A DNA stretch of 64,000 nucleotides. Origin: CAVZZG01 sp963779685. Its GTDB lineage: Bacteria; Actinomycetota; Thermoleophilia; Gaiellales; F1-60-MAGs149. Below, one piece after another: positions 9,686-18,308 of the stretch (positions within the stretch are counted from its first letter, which is position 1; each line of letters begins with the position of its first letter). Location: NCBI GenBank assembly GCA_963779685.1, contig CAVZZG010000002.1, positions 186,001 to 250,000 of the forward strand, written 5' to 3'. The notes beneath the pieces are model-generated. The model was not told the DNA's origin, ran no database searches, and saw nothing but the letters and a program-made list of their open reading frames with translations. The position numbers and the translations under genes are program-made.

Positions 9686-11479
9686 ATGGCAACGCGCGAG
9701 TACACCCAGGACCCGCTCCTCCGCACCGCGGCGAGGAGACAACTCCGCCGGCAGCGACGAACGCGCACGGCATTGCTCGCCGCTGCCATCGCGGTCCCCG
9801 TCATCCTCGGCGGCCAGTGGCTGCTGACCCGCGGCGAGATCGCGCAGGGTGTATCGGTCGGCGGGGTCGACGTGAGCGGGATGTCGCGGGACGGAGCCCG
9901 GGCGAAGCTCATCAACGATCTCGGCAGCGAGCTCGACCAGCCGGTGCTGCTGCGTGCTGGAACGGTCGAGGCCGAGGTCGTGCCGGCGCGACTCGGCGTC
10001 ACGATCGACGTGGAGCGCACGCTCGACCGGGCGTTCGCCGCCGGCGGCGGGCCCCGCCGGCTCGTGCCGTACCTGCTGTCGTACCCGATCGAACCGGTCT
10101 TCGTCCTGCCATCCACCGTCGGCCTGCCGGCGCCGCTCGCTTCCGTGGAGCGGCGTCCCAAGGACGCCCGGCCGGTCGTCAGCGCCGACGGCACGGTCTC
10201 CGTCGTCCCGGCCAGGGACGGGATCAAGTACGACACCGCCGCGCTGCTGCGCGGACTCGCGGCAGCGGCCCTGGCGGGCGACTCGGCCCTGGAGATCACG
10301 CCCGTCGTCGCGGCGCCGGCGATCTCGACCGACGAGGCCACCAAGACCGCCGATCTCGCCCGCACGCTGCTGGCCGGGCCGATCGCGCTCACCTGGCACG
10401 GCAAGAAGCGCGGGACGCTCCACCCCGAGCAGCTGGCGCCCGTGCTGCGCGTGCGCCACGGCGCGAATGCCTACGCACTGGCGTTCGATACGTCGGCGCT
10501 ACGCGCCGTCCTCGCACCTCACGCCGTCCGCGTGACGCGTCCGGCAGTGAACGCCACCTGGGCGACCGACGGCCACCGTGCGCGCGTCGTACCGGCGAAG
10601 GACGGCCGCGAGGTCGACGTCGCTGCGACGGGAGCCGCCATTCTGGCAGCGGCCGAGGGCGGCAGCCGATCGGCCGAGGTGGCCGTGACGCGGGCGGCGC
10701 CATCGCGCACCACCGACGAGGCGCGGGTCATGGGGATCCGGCAGCAGATCTCGACCGTGACGACCGACCTCGGCTCCTCGTCCGCGAACCGCATCTTCAA
10801 CGTGCGCCTGATGGCCGACATCCTCGACCGCCAGGTGATCCCGCCCGGGGGCGTGTTCAGCTTCAACGGCCGCGTCGGCCCGCGAACACCGGCGCGCGGC
10901 TTCAAGGAGGGCCAGGCCATCATCGGCGGCCTGCTGCTGCCGTCGATCGGCGGCGGCGTCTGCCAGGTCGCGACCACGATCTTCGACGCGGCCTTCTACG
11001 CCGGCTTCCCGGTCCAGCACCGCATCAACCACGCGTGGTACATCTCGCACTACGCGATGGGCATGGACGCCACCGTCGCCGACGGTGGCCCGGACCTGGT
11101 CTTCACGAACGACTCGCAGTACGCGGTCCTGATCCGGGCCTCGGCGACGGCCTCGACGATGACGGTGTCGCTGTACTCGACCTCCCGCGGCCTCCAGGTC
11201 GAGAAGCAGGCCGGCGCTCCCTTCGGCTACGTCGATCCCCTTCCCCGCTACATCCGGAATCCGGCCCTGAAGGGGAAGGAGAAGATCCAGAAGACACAGG
11301 GTGTGCGCGGGTTCTCGATCGTCATCAAGCGCATCGTCCGCCGCAACGGGAAGATCATCCGGCAGGACAGCTTCACGTCGAACTACCACCCCGAGGCCGT
11401 CATCTACGTCGTGGGCGCGAAGTTCAAGCCCACCGACGGGCGGCCGGTCGAGGCCGCCCCGCCCCAGTTCGCGTTCTGA
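9686..11479 (+). CDS. membrane-anchored VanW-family protein with YoaR-like repeats
   Basis: A 597-residue protein with a short cytosolic N-terminus and one transmembrane anchor (about 28-46). Two or three repeats follow of the peptidoglycan-binding-like domain (PG_binding_4/YoaR type), each preceded by a VGGVDVSG or IKYDTAALL-like segment. The VanW domain is at about 350-500 (PPGGVFSFN, GGGVCQVATTIF, HRINHAWYISHY). A basic beta-rich tail follows. VanW was named from vancomycin-resistance clusters, but most members have unknown functions in cell-wall biology. No resistance genes are near. The gene is divergent from the LytS-like kinase, a possible regulatory link. Confidence 0.88.
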   Translation: MATREYTQDPLLRTAARRQLRRQRRTRTALLAAAIAVPVILGGQWLLTRGEIAQGVSVGGVDVSGMSRDGARAKLINDLGSELDQPVLLRAGTVEAEVVPARLGVTIDVERTLDRAFAAGGGPRRLVPYLLSYPIEPVFVLPSTVGLPAPLASVERRPKDARPVVSADGTVSVVPARDGIKYDTAALLRGLAAAALAGDSALEITPVVAAPAISTDEATKTADLARTLLAGPIALTWHGKKRGTLHPEQLAPVLRVRHGANAYALAFDTSALRAVLAPHAVRVTRPAVNATWATDGHRARVVPAKDGREVDVAATGAAILAAAEGGSRSAEVAVTRAAPSRTTDEARVMGIRQQISTVTTDLGSSSANRIFNVRLMADILDRQVIPPGGVFSFNGRVGPRTPARGFKEGQAIIGGLLLPSIGGGVCQVATTIFDAAFYAGFPVQHRINHAWYISHYAMGMDATVADGGPDLVFTNDSQYAVLIRASATASTMTVSLYSTSRGLQVEKQAGAPFGYVDPLPRYIRNPALKGKEKIQKTQGVRGFSIVIKRIVRRNGKIIRQDSFTSNYHPEAVIYVVGAKFKPTDGRPVEAAPPQFAF

Positions 11480-11498
11480 CGCCCGCCCCGGCGCGCAG

Positions 11499-12500
11499 TC
11501 AGGCGCCGGCGGTCGAGGCGCGCACGTGGAGCTCGGGGGAGATGGTGCGTCGACGGCCGCCGACGCCGGAGACCAGGGCGTCGACGAGCAGCTCGGTGGC
11601 GGCCTGGGCGACGCGCTCGGCGCCCCAGGCCGTGCTCGTGAGCGGGGGCGCGAGCAGGCGGGAGATGGGGTGGTCGTCGAATCCGGCGACGGCGACATCG
11701 CCCGGGATGCTCAGGCCCAGCTCGGCGCACGCGGCGTAGACGCCGTAGGCGATCGAATCCGACAGGCAGAAGACGGCGCTCGGGCGGTCGGACGACGAGA
11801 GCAGATCGACCGCGAGCGGCGTGGAGCCGTTCAGGGAGTAGGCGCACGGCACGAGCTCGCACGTGATGTCGAGCTCGGCCGCGACCTTGCGGACGGCGCG
11901 CTCGGTGCGCCGCCCTGGAGCCGTCGCGAGCGCCCACGAGAGCACGGCCACGCGCCGGTGGCCGAGGCCTGCGAGGTGCTGCAGCACGTCGGCGACGCCG
12001 CGCTCGTTGTCGAACTCGACCGCCCCGGCGGTCTGGACCCCGGCCAGCGGGTCGCCCAGGGTCACGGTCGGCACGTCCCGGGCGATCGCCTCCCAGCCGT
12101 CCCCGGGAGGGCCGACCGGCGCCACGATCAGCCCGTCGACGCGGTGGTCGACCAGCCTCCGGGCAAGCTCGAGCTCGAGCGCGGGCTGGCCGTCGGCGTC
12201 GGTGAGGAGCATGTGCCGGTCGGTGGCGCGCAACTCCCGCTGCACGGCGTGGACCAGCTCCTGCGTCCAGAAGTCGGCGAGGCTACCGACGAGCAGCCCG
12301 ACGACGCCGGTGACACCCCCGCGCAGGGCGCGGGCGATGGGATCGGCCTCGTAGCCGAGCTCGGCCGCGGCGGCGCGGACCCGCTCGACCGTCTCTGCCG
12401 AGACCTGCACTCCGCGCAGCGCGTAGCTGACCGCCGCCGGCGAGAGACCCGTATGGGCCGCGAGCTCGCGGATCGTTGCACGTTTCGGCCGCTGTACCAC
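11499..12500 (-). CDS. LacI-family transcriptional regulator
   Basis: A 333-residue one-component repressor. The N-terminal HTH reads TIRELAAHTGLSPAAVSYAL followed by the LacI hinge helix region (VRAAAAELGYEADPIARALR). The C-terminal periplasmic-binding-protein-like sensor begins near residue 60 (GVVGLLVGSLADFWTQELVH). The effector is unknown; this fold normally binds sugars or nucleosides. Start GTG 12500 lies 102 bp from the divergent dioxygenase-like gene, and the gap contains two LacI-type operator copies. The regulator is therefore very likely local, and possibly autoregulated. GTG is used because the HTH begins only about 8 residues later. Confidence 0.93.
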   Translation of the reverse strand: MVQRPKRATIRELAAHTGLSPAAVSYALRGVQVSAETVERVRAAAAELGYEADPIARALRGGVTGVVGLLVGSLADFWTQELVHAVQRELRATDRHMLLTDADGQPALELELARRLVDHRVDGLIVAPVGPPGDGWEAIARDVPTVTLGDPLAGVQTAGAVEFDNERGVADVLQHLAGLGHRRVAVLSWALATAPGRRTERAVRKVAAELDITCELVPCAYSLNGSTPLAVDLLSSSDRPSAVFCLSDSIAYGVYAACAELGLSIPGDVAVAGFDDHPISRLLAPPLTSTAWGAERVAQAATELLVDALVSGVGGRRRTISPELHVRASTAGA

Positions 12501-12529
12501 GCGGCGAACGGTACCCGGCCCGGCCCCGC

Positions 12530-12585
12530 TTGACAGAGAGGGGTTGGGCAGTGTGTAATGTGAATCGGTTCAGTGAATCGGTTCA
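12530..12585 (+). promoter_or_regulatory. promoter with two tandem LacI-type operators
   Basis: A -35 TTGACA at 12530-12535 and a -10 TGTAAT at 12554-12559 are separated by 18 bp. Immediately after come two identical 12-mers TGAATCGGTTCA at 12561-12572 and 12574-12585, repeated with a 13 bp period. Each is a LacI-like inverted repeat (TGAA-4-TTCA). The first covers the expected transcription start, and the second ends one base before the AAGGAG ribosome site at 12587-12592. A bound repressor would block transcription initiation. Confidence 0.85.
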
Positions 12586-12601
12586 CAAGGAGTGGTCTAC
12601 G

Positions 12602-13102
12602 GTGAAACTGCCCGGTGTCGCTGGGGATCGGACGCTGTCGGAGCAGGAGCTGGCCACGCTCGTCCGGAACCTCGCGGCGGACGAGGAGACCTGGCGGCCG
12701 CTCGTCCAGTTCAGCGCGGACCACCGCGGCTACCGCCAGCTCGCCCGCACCGACCACGTCGACATCTGGATCCTCGGCTGGCTCGAGGGCCAGGACACCG
12801 GGTTCCACGACCACGACGTGTCGGCGGCGGCGATCGCGGTCGTCGAGGGGAGCGTCGTCGAGGAGCGGCTTGCGCTCGGCCGGCCGAACACGCGCAACGA
12901 GCTCGCCGCCGGTGACGTCCTGTCGCTCGACGCGAGCTGCATCCACCGCATGTACAGCGAGACCGCCGCGCCCGCGATCACGATCCACGCGTACTCGCCG
13001 GTGCCGCAGCGCAACGGCGCCTACATCGTGGACGAGGACGGCACGCTGCGCCGGCAGGCGCAGGACGCGGACGAGGAGCTCACGCCCCTCGCCGTCGCCT
13101 AG
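12602..13102 (+). CDS. cysteine-dioxygenase-like cupin protein
   Basis: A 166-residue cupin of the type I cysteine dioxygenase family, which uses Fe(II) and O2 to oxidise thiols such as cysteine to sulfinates. The three metal-ligand histidines are visible: H69 and H71 in GFHDHDVSAAA and H115 in IHRM. H129 and Y131 in ITIHAYSP match the family's conserved His and catalytic-site Tyr region. Start GTG 12602 is fixed by AAGGAG nine bases upstream. It is expressed from a promoter with tandem LacI-type operators, divergent from the LacI regulator. Its last 23 bp overlap the convergent PolX gene. The thiol substrate (cysteine, 3-mercaptopropionate or another) is not decided by sequence. Confidence 0.82.
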   Translation: MKLPGVAGDRTLSEQELATLVRNLAADEETWRPLVQFSADHRGYRQLARTDHVDIWILGWLEGQDTGFHDHDVSAAAIAVVEGSVVEERLALGRPNTRNELAAGDVLSLDASCIHRMYSETAAPAITIHAYSPVPQRNGAYIVDEDGTLRRQAQDADEELTPLAVA

Positions 13103-14816
13103 CGTCGACCTCGGCCCAGGGCCGCGTGTTGACGATCGCGTCGGCGGTCGCCCATCCGCGCCGGGCCGTCGCGACGCCGTAGCGGATGAAGTCGAGCGTC
13201 GCCACGCGGTGGGCATCCGTCGAGATGACGATCCCGACCCCGGCCTCTGCCGCCAGCCGGATCGCGGGCGGCGGCAGGTCGAGCCGGCGCGGGTTCGCAT
13301 TCACCTCGAGGAAGGTGCCGTGCCGGAGGCAGGCCTCGATCACGGCCTCGAGGTCGTAGTCGTACGCCTCGCGCTCGCCAAGCTGGCGGCCGGAGGGATG
13401 CCCGATGACGTCGACCAGCGGATGCGACGCCGCTGCCACCAGCCGGGCCGTCATGCGGTCGCGGTCCTGCCGCTGGGCCACGTGCACGCTCGCAACGACC
13501 CAGTCGAACTGGGCGAGCACGTCGTCGGAGTAGTACAGGCTCGCATCCGCCATGACGTCGACCTCGGCCCCCGCGAGGAGCGCGAAGCCGCTCCCGGCGA
13601 GCCCCTCGGCGCAGCGACGGACGCGCTCGACGTGACGGAGCATGTCGTCGGCCTCGAGACCGATGCCCATGCCGACGCCGGCGGAGTGGTCGGTGATCGC
13701 GAGATACCCGTAGCCACGGGCCATCGCGGCGGCCGCCATGCCCTGGATCGAGTCGTGGCCGTCCGAGGCGGTGGTGTGGGCGTGGAGGTCACCGCGGATG
13801 TCTGCGATCTCGACCAGCACCGGGAGCGAACCGGCCCTCGCCGCCTCGAGCTCGCCGGCGTTCTCCCGCAGCTCGGGCGGGATCGGCTGGTAGCCGAGGT
13901 GCCGGTACACCTCGTCCTCCGAGGCCGTGCGGAACACCTCGCCGGTGGCCGTGTCCTCGACTCCCCACTCCGAGATCGAGAGACCGCGCTGCACGGCCTC
14001 CTCGCGCATGGCCACGTTGTGGGCCTTCGAGCCCGTGAAGTGCTGGAGCAGGTTGCCGAACGACCCGGGCGGCACCACCCGGAGATCGACCTGGATCGAG
14101 TCGTGAGTCAGGATCGAGGCCTTCGTCTCGCCCGTGGCAGTCACCTCGGCGACCTCGTCCAGCCGGCAGAACGCCGCGAGCAGGGCGACCGGATCGTCGC
14201 TCGACGCGATCAGGTCGAGATCGCCGACGGTCTCGCGGCGCCGGCGCAACGACCCCGCCTCCGACGCCGCGACGCAGGCGGGGTGCGCGCGCAAACCCGC
14301 AAGCAGCGCGTCGGCACGTTCCAGCGCGCGGTCGAGCAGGATCGCCCCCTTCCGCGGCCCCCCGCCCGCGGCGATCGCGGCGAGGATCTTCTCCTCGGCC
14401 CGCGCGCCCAGGCCCGGCACATCGCGCACCCGGCCCGCCTCGCACGCGATGCGCAGCTCGTCGATGCCGGCGACGCCGAGCTCGTCGTGCAGCTTCCGCG
14501 TGGTCTTCGCGCCGACGCCCGGCAGCCGCATGATGTCGACCAGCCCCGGCGGGTACTTGGCCTCGAGGCGATCGAGCGCGGCCAGCCCCCCGGTGGTGCG
14601 CAGCTCCTCGACCTTCGCCGCGATCGTCTCGCCGACATCAGCCAGCTCCGTCAGCCGGCCCTCGCTCGAGAGCCGGTCGACGGACTCGGCGGTCACGCGC
14701 ATGCGGGCCGCCGCCTTGCGGTAGGCGATCACGCGGTAGACCACCGCGCCGTCGAGTTCGTAGAGGTCGCCCAGCCGGTCGATGAGGTCGGCGACGTCGG
14801 CGTTGCGCAGCGGCAC
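13080..14816 (-). CDS. polX: PolX-family DNA polymerase with PHP domain
   Basis: A 578-residue bacterial PolX, a base-excision gap-filling polymerase with 3'-5' exonuclease/AP-endonuclease activity in its PHP domain. Order: an 8 kDa-like domain (1-80), helix-hairpin-helix motifs (LPGVGAKTTRKL near 98, VPGLGARAEEKI near 133), and a nucleotidyltransferase core with GSLRRRRETVGDLDLI (D199 and D201 metal ligands). The C-terminal PHP domain begins near 340 with DLHAHTTASDG and ITDHS, and ends with DAHR. Length matches the family. Start GTG 14816. It overlaps the convergent dioxygenase gene by 23 bp. Confidence 0.95.
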   Translation of the reverse strand: MPLRNADVADLIDRLGDLYELDGAVVYRVIAYRKAAARMRVTAESVDRLSSEGRLTELADVGETIAAKVEELRTTGGLAALDRLEAKYPPGLVDIMRLPGVGAKTTRKLHDELGVAGIDELRIACEAGRVRDVPGLGARAEEKILAAIAAGGGPRKGAILLDRALERADALLAGLRAHPACVAASEAGSLRRRRETVGDLDLIASSDDPVALLAAFCRLDEVAEVTATGETKASILTHDSIQVDLRVVPPGSFGNLLQHFTGSKAHNVAMREEAVQRGLSISEWGVEDTATGEVFRTASEDEVYRHLGYQPIPPELRENAGELEAARAGSLPVLVEIADIRGDLHAHTTASDGHDSIQGMAAAAMARGYGYLAITDHSAGVGMGIGLEADDMLRHVERVRRCAEGLAGSGFALLAGAEVDVMADASLYYSDDVLAQFDWVVASVHVAQRQDRDRMTARLVAAASHPLVDVIGHPSGRQLGEREAYDYDLEAVIEACLRHGTFLEVNANPRRLDLPPPAIRLAAEAGVGIVISTDAHRVATLDFIRYGVATARRGWATADAIVNTRPWAEVDARRRRGA

Positions 14817-14838
14817 GATCGGCCATCATACGCCGTCG

Positions 14839-15579
14839 ATGCCGACCGCGCTCGTCTGCCTACCGACCTACAACGAGCGCGAGAACCTGACCGCGATGGT
14901 CGACGCGCTGCAGCGCGTCCGGACGCTCGAACCCGGGCTGGACGTGCTGGTGATCGACGACGACTCGCCCGACGGCACCGGCGACATCGCCGATCGCCTG
15001 GCGACCGAGCGACCGTGGCTGCACGTCCTCCACCGCCAGCGCAAGGAGGGACTCGGCCGCGCGTACCTCGCAGGGTTCGCGTGGGCGCTCGAGCGACCGT
15101 ACGATCGCGTGCTCGAGATGGACTGCGATTTCTCGCACGATCCCGAGCGGCTCCCGGCGCTGATCGCCGCGACCGCCGACGGCGGCGCGGACGTCGCCCT
15201 GGGCTCGCGCTACACGCCGGGCGGCGGCGTCCGCAACTGGGGCATCGCCCGGCGCTTCATCTCGGCAGGCGGCTGCCTCTATGCCCGAACCATCCTCGGA
15301 CTCCGCGTCCGCGACCTGACCGGTGGGTTCAAGTGCTTCCGGCGCGCCGTGCTCGAGACCATCGACCTCGACGCCGTGACGGCGGAGGGCTACGCGTTCC
15401 AGATCGAGATGACCTACCGCGCGGTCCTGCTCGGCTTCGAGGTCGCCGAGGTGCCGATCACCTTCGCCGACCGCGTCGCCGGCGGGTCGAAGATGTCCCG
15501 CCGGATCGTCGCCGAGGCCGCCTGGCGGGTGCCCCAGTTGCGTCTTCGCGCGGCGCGGGGCGGCATTCCGCGTCGCTGA
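14839..15579 (+). CDS. polyprenol-phosphate mannosyl/glucosyltransferase (GT2, Ppm1/DPM1-like)
   Basis: A 246-residue GT-A glycosyltransferase. LPTYNERENL near the N-terminus, the donor-binding VIDDDSPDGTGD (residues 39-49) and EMDCDFSHDP (DxD) are the diagnostic motifs of dolichol-phosphate mannose synthases. RVAGGSKMSRRI near 222 is the typical C-terminal segment. There is no C-terminal membrane region, so it is a soluble DPM1-type enzyme that transfers a hexose from a nucleotide sugar to polyprenyl phosphate at the membrane face. In Actinomycetota such enzymes supply mannose for lipoglycans and protein O-mannosylation. Start ATG 14839. Confidence 0.9.
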   Translation: MPTALVCLPTYNERENLTAMVDALQRVRTLEPGLDVLVIDDDSPDGTGDIADRLATERPWLHVLHRQRKEGLGRAYLAGFAWALERPYDRVLEMDCDFSHDPERLPALIAATADGGADVALGSRYTPGGGVRNWGIARRFISAGGCLYARTILGLRVRDLTGGFKCFRRAVLETIDLDAVTAEGYAFQIEMTYRAVLLGFEVAEVPITFADRVAGGSKMSRRIVAEAAWRVPQLRLRAARGGIPRR

Positions 15580-15595
15580 CGTAGTACCTTGAGGC

Positions 15596-17080
15596 ATGGC
15601 CTCGTGGCGCATCATTGCGCTCGGAGCGGCTCTCGCGGCGTCCGCCCTCGCCGGCGGCGCCGGAGCGTACGCGGTCGTCACGCGCCCGGCTCTCGGCGTG
15701 GAGACACCCGCTGCGGGCGCAACCGTCACGTCCGCCTCGCCGCTGCTGCTCGTCGCCGCGCGGAACGGCACGGGGCTGCGCCGGGTCGTCGCATCGGTCG
15801 ACGGGAGGGCCGTCGTACCGGAACTCCGCACCGATGCCGTCGTGCTGGCAGCGCGCGGTCTGGCCGAGGGCCGCCACAGCGTTCACCTCGAGGCCGAGCT
15901 CCCGGGTCCGCTCGGCGGGCGAGTCGCTCGCACGTGGTCCTTCGTCGTCGACACGCGTCCGCCGCCGATCACGTTCCTGACGCCGGGCAACCACTGGTCC
16001 AGCACGCAATGGCTCCTCGGCCGGTCGGAGCCCGGGGCGAGCGTCGCGATCGCATGGCCCGGCGGCGGTGCGCGGCAGACGGTCGGTGCCGACGGCACGT
16101 TCCGCGTCCTGCTGCCCATCCCGCCCGGCCGCACGTCGATCCGCCTGACCGCACGAGACCGCGCCGGCAACGAGCGGAACCTCACGCGGACGGTCGGGTA
16201 CGACCCCGATCCCCCGGTGCTCACGGAACCGGCCTGGCCCGCAGTCAGCCGCGCCACGGCATCGCCGGTGCTGACGCTGGCCGTGACCGACCTCACGCCG
16301 CTGGTGGCCACGGTCACGGTAGACGGCGACTCCTTCCACGCCGACGTCGTCAAGGGCGGCTTCCAGCTGCGGTTCCACGATCTCCCCGAAGGCCTCCACC
16401 AGATCGCCATGCGCGTCGCCGACCGCGGCGGCCACGCGGTGGAGGTGTCGCGATCGCTGCTCGTCGACTCGACCGAGACGCTCGCGCCCGGCCTGACGCT
16501 GATGCCGGGCGCTCGCGGCAACGACGTGGTGTCGCTGACCAGACGGCTCCGGCTGGAAGGCGCCTGGCCGTACCGCCGGCTGGACCGGGTCTACGACCGC
16601 CGGGTCGTGGCCGCGGTGCGCCGGTACCAGGCACGGCACGCCATGGCGGCCGACGGCATCGCGCGGCCGGCCCTGCTCGCCCAGACGCAGGGCAAGCTGG
16701 TGATCGTCAAGCACGAGTTCCGCCTCCGGGCCTACCGCGACGGCCGGCTCGTGGCGGTGTTCCCGATCGCCATCGGCCAGCCGCGGTACCCGTCCCCGAC
16801 GGGCACGTTCGCGATCACCGAGAAGCTCAAGAACCCCACCTGGATCCCGCCCAACTCACCGTGGGCGAAGGGTCTCGAGCCGATTCCGCCGGGGGCCGGG
16901 AACCCGCTGGGCACCCGCTGGATCGGCACGTCGGCGCCGGCGGTCGGCATCCACGGTACCCCGAACGACGCCTCGATCGGCACCGCGGCATCGCACGGGT
17001 GCATCCGCATGCACATCCCGGACGTCGAGCGGCTCTTCGAGCTCGTCGACGTCGGCGAGACCGTCCAGTTCATCCCGTAG
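15596..17080 (+). CDS. L,D-transpeptidase with peptidoglycan-binding domain
   Basis: A 494-residue exported enzyme that makes 3-3 peptidoglycan cross-links or attaches proteins to the wall. An N-terminal signal or anchor segment (about 5-28) is followed by two or three Ig-like beta domains (about 35-290). A PG_binding_1 domain follows (about 300-365, PGARGNDVVSLTRRL). The C-terminal YkuD domain has GIHGTPNDASIG and SHGCIRM with catalytic C469 and H467. Start ATG 15596 is preceded by TTGAGG. The 3' end overlaps the convergent permease gene by 11 bp. Confidence 0.95.
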   Translation: MASWRIIALGAALAASALAGGAGAYAVVTRPALGVETPAAGATVTSASPLLLVAARNGTGLRRVVASVDGRAVVPELRTDAVVLAARGLAEGRHSVHLEAELPGPLGGRVARTWSFVVDTRPPPITFLTPGNHWSSTQWLLGRSEPGASVAIAWPGGGARQTVGADGTFRVLLPIPPGRTSIRLTARDRAGNERNLTRTVGYDPDPPVLTEPAWPAVSRATASPVLTLAVTDLTPLVATVTVDGDSFHADVVKGGFQLRFHDLPEGLHQIAMRVADRGGHAVEVSRSLLVDSTETLAPGLTLMPGARGNDVVSLTRRLRLEGAWPYRRLDRVYDRRVVAAVRRYQARHAMAADGIARPALLAQTQGKLVIVKHEFRLRAYRDGRLVAVFPIAIGQPRYPSPTGTFAITEKLKNPTWIPPNSPWAKGLEPIPPGAGNPLGTRWIGTSAPAVGIHGTPNDASIGTAASHGCIRMHIPDVERLFELVDVGETVQFIP

Positions 17081-18308
17081 CGCCGGCCAGACGCCGCGAG
17101 GGCCACAGGAGGCGGATCGCGAACGCCGCCGCGAAGGCGATCAGCGACGCCGGCAGGGCCCCGCCGCCGACCGGGTGGTCGGGGAGGAGCGGCCGCAGGA
17201 ATCCGATCGTGCTCGGCTGGATGGCCTGGTAGAGGACGAAGCCGACGGCCCATGCCACTCCCGTGGCGAGCGGCGCGGGCGGGCGGAGCCGATCCGCCAT
17301 GACCGCGGCGTAGAGCGGGACGAAGAGCGACCCCACGAGGTAGAGGAACTCGAAGAACCGGTTCATGTCGAGCGTGTACGCGATCACCGTCGCCACGGAG
17401 CCGATGACGATCACCGCCGCGTGCTGGGAGAGGCGCGGCAGCAGGTTCTGGGCGGAGACCGCGGTCGAGTAGATGTTCGCGAAGGTCTTCTCCGACTCGT
17501 CCGCCACCAGCACGGCGGCGGCCGCGGTGCCGAGCGCGACGGTGGTCATGGTCGCCACCGGATCCATTCCACCGGACACGAGTCCGACCAGGAACACGAG
17601 CGTCGCACCGGCGAAGTAGCCGCACGACGCTCCGGCGGCGGCCCGGAACGGCCGGGCCGAGAACCGCGTGTAGTCCGGGGCCAGGGGCAGCCAGGAGGCG
17701 TTGTAGGCGATCACGATGTCGAGCGCCGCGAGCGTCGTGAGGCTCCCGTCGCCGACGGCCGACGTGTCGGCCCGGCCGCCGAGCCGGACGAGCAGGTACG
17801 CGAGCGACACGAACAGCAGCGGGGTCACGTAGCGGCGCAGCAGGCGCCGCACCACGGAGAGGGGTCCGGCCAGCGCGAGAGCGAGGCCCGCCACCCCGGC
17901 CAGCGCGTAGTAGGCGATCTTCGGACCGCGACCGATGAGCTGCTCGGCGGCGGACGCGACCGTCCACACCTCCACTGCGCTCCAGCCGACGAGCTGGGCG
18001 ACGTTGAGGACCGTCGGCACCATCGAGCCGCGGATGCCGAGAGCGCGCCGCAAGATCGCCATGCCGGGCAGTGCCGTCGCGGCGCCCATGTAGGCGGAGC
18101 CCCCCAGCAACAGGCCGCCGACGATACCGCCGACGAGGACGACGACGAGAGCGCGCCAGAACCCGAGCGCCGGCACGAGCGCGGCGCCGGTGACAACGCC
18201 CACGAGCGACACGCCGAGGTTCGCCCAGAGGGTGCCCTGATCGATCAGCCCGAGCGTGCGCCGCTCGGCCGGTACCGGCTCGATGCCGTCTGCGACCGGC
18301 AGCTGCAT
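17070..18308 (-). CDS. NCS1-family permease, CytX-like (putative hydroxymethylpyrimidine transporter)
   Basis: A 412-residue membrane protein with about 12 hydrophobic segments. It resembles the cytosine/purine permease (NCS1) family in the N-terminal LGLIDQGTLWANLGVSLVG and central IAYNASWLPLAPDYTRF segments. Its start overlaps the end of thiL by one base, so the two form a tight operon. That linkage points to the CytX branch, proposed to import the thiamin pyrimidine precursor HMP. Uptake of cytosine or another nucleobase remains possible. No TPP riboswitch is visible upstream of thiL. The stop overlaps the convergent L,D-transpeptidase gene. Confidence 0.8.
   Translation of the reverse strand: MQLPVADGIEPVPAERRTLGLIDQGTLWANLGVSLVGVVTGAALVPALGFWRALVVVLVGGIVGGLLLGGSAYMGAATALPGMAILRRALGIRGSMVPTVLNVAQLVGWSAVEVWTVASAAEQLIGRGPKIAYYALAGVAGLALALAGPLSVVRRLLRRYVTPLLFVSLAYLLVRLGGRADTSAVGDGSLTTLAALDIVIAYNASWLPLAPDYTRFSARPFRAAAGASCGYFAGATLVFLVGLVSGGMDPVATMTTVALGTAAAAVLVADESEKTFANIYSTAVSAQNLLPRLSQHAAVIVIGSVATVIAYTLDMNRFFEFLYLVGSLFVPLYAAVMADRLRPPAPLATGVAWAVGFVLYQAIQPSTIGFLRPLLPDHPVGGGALPASLIAFAAAFAIRLLWPSRRLAGATG

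Noticed and set aside
12615..15584. Open frame of about 990 codons across the dioxygenase and PolX genes
   Set aside because: Low-complexity Arg/Ser/Pro composition and complete overlap with well-supported genes; a frame shadow.
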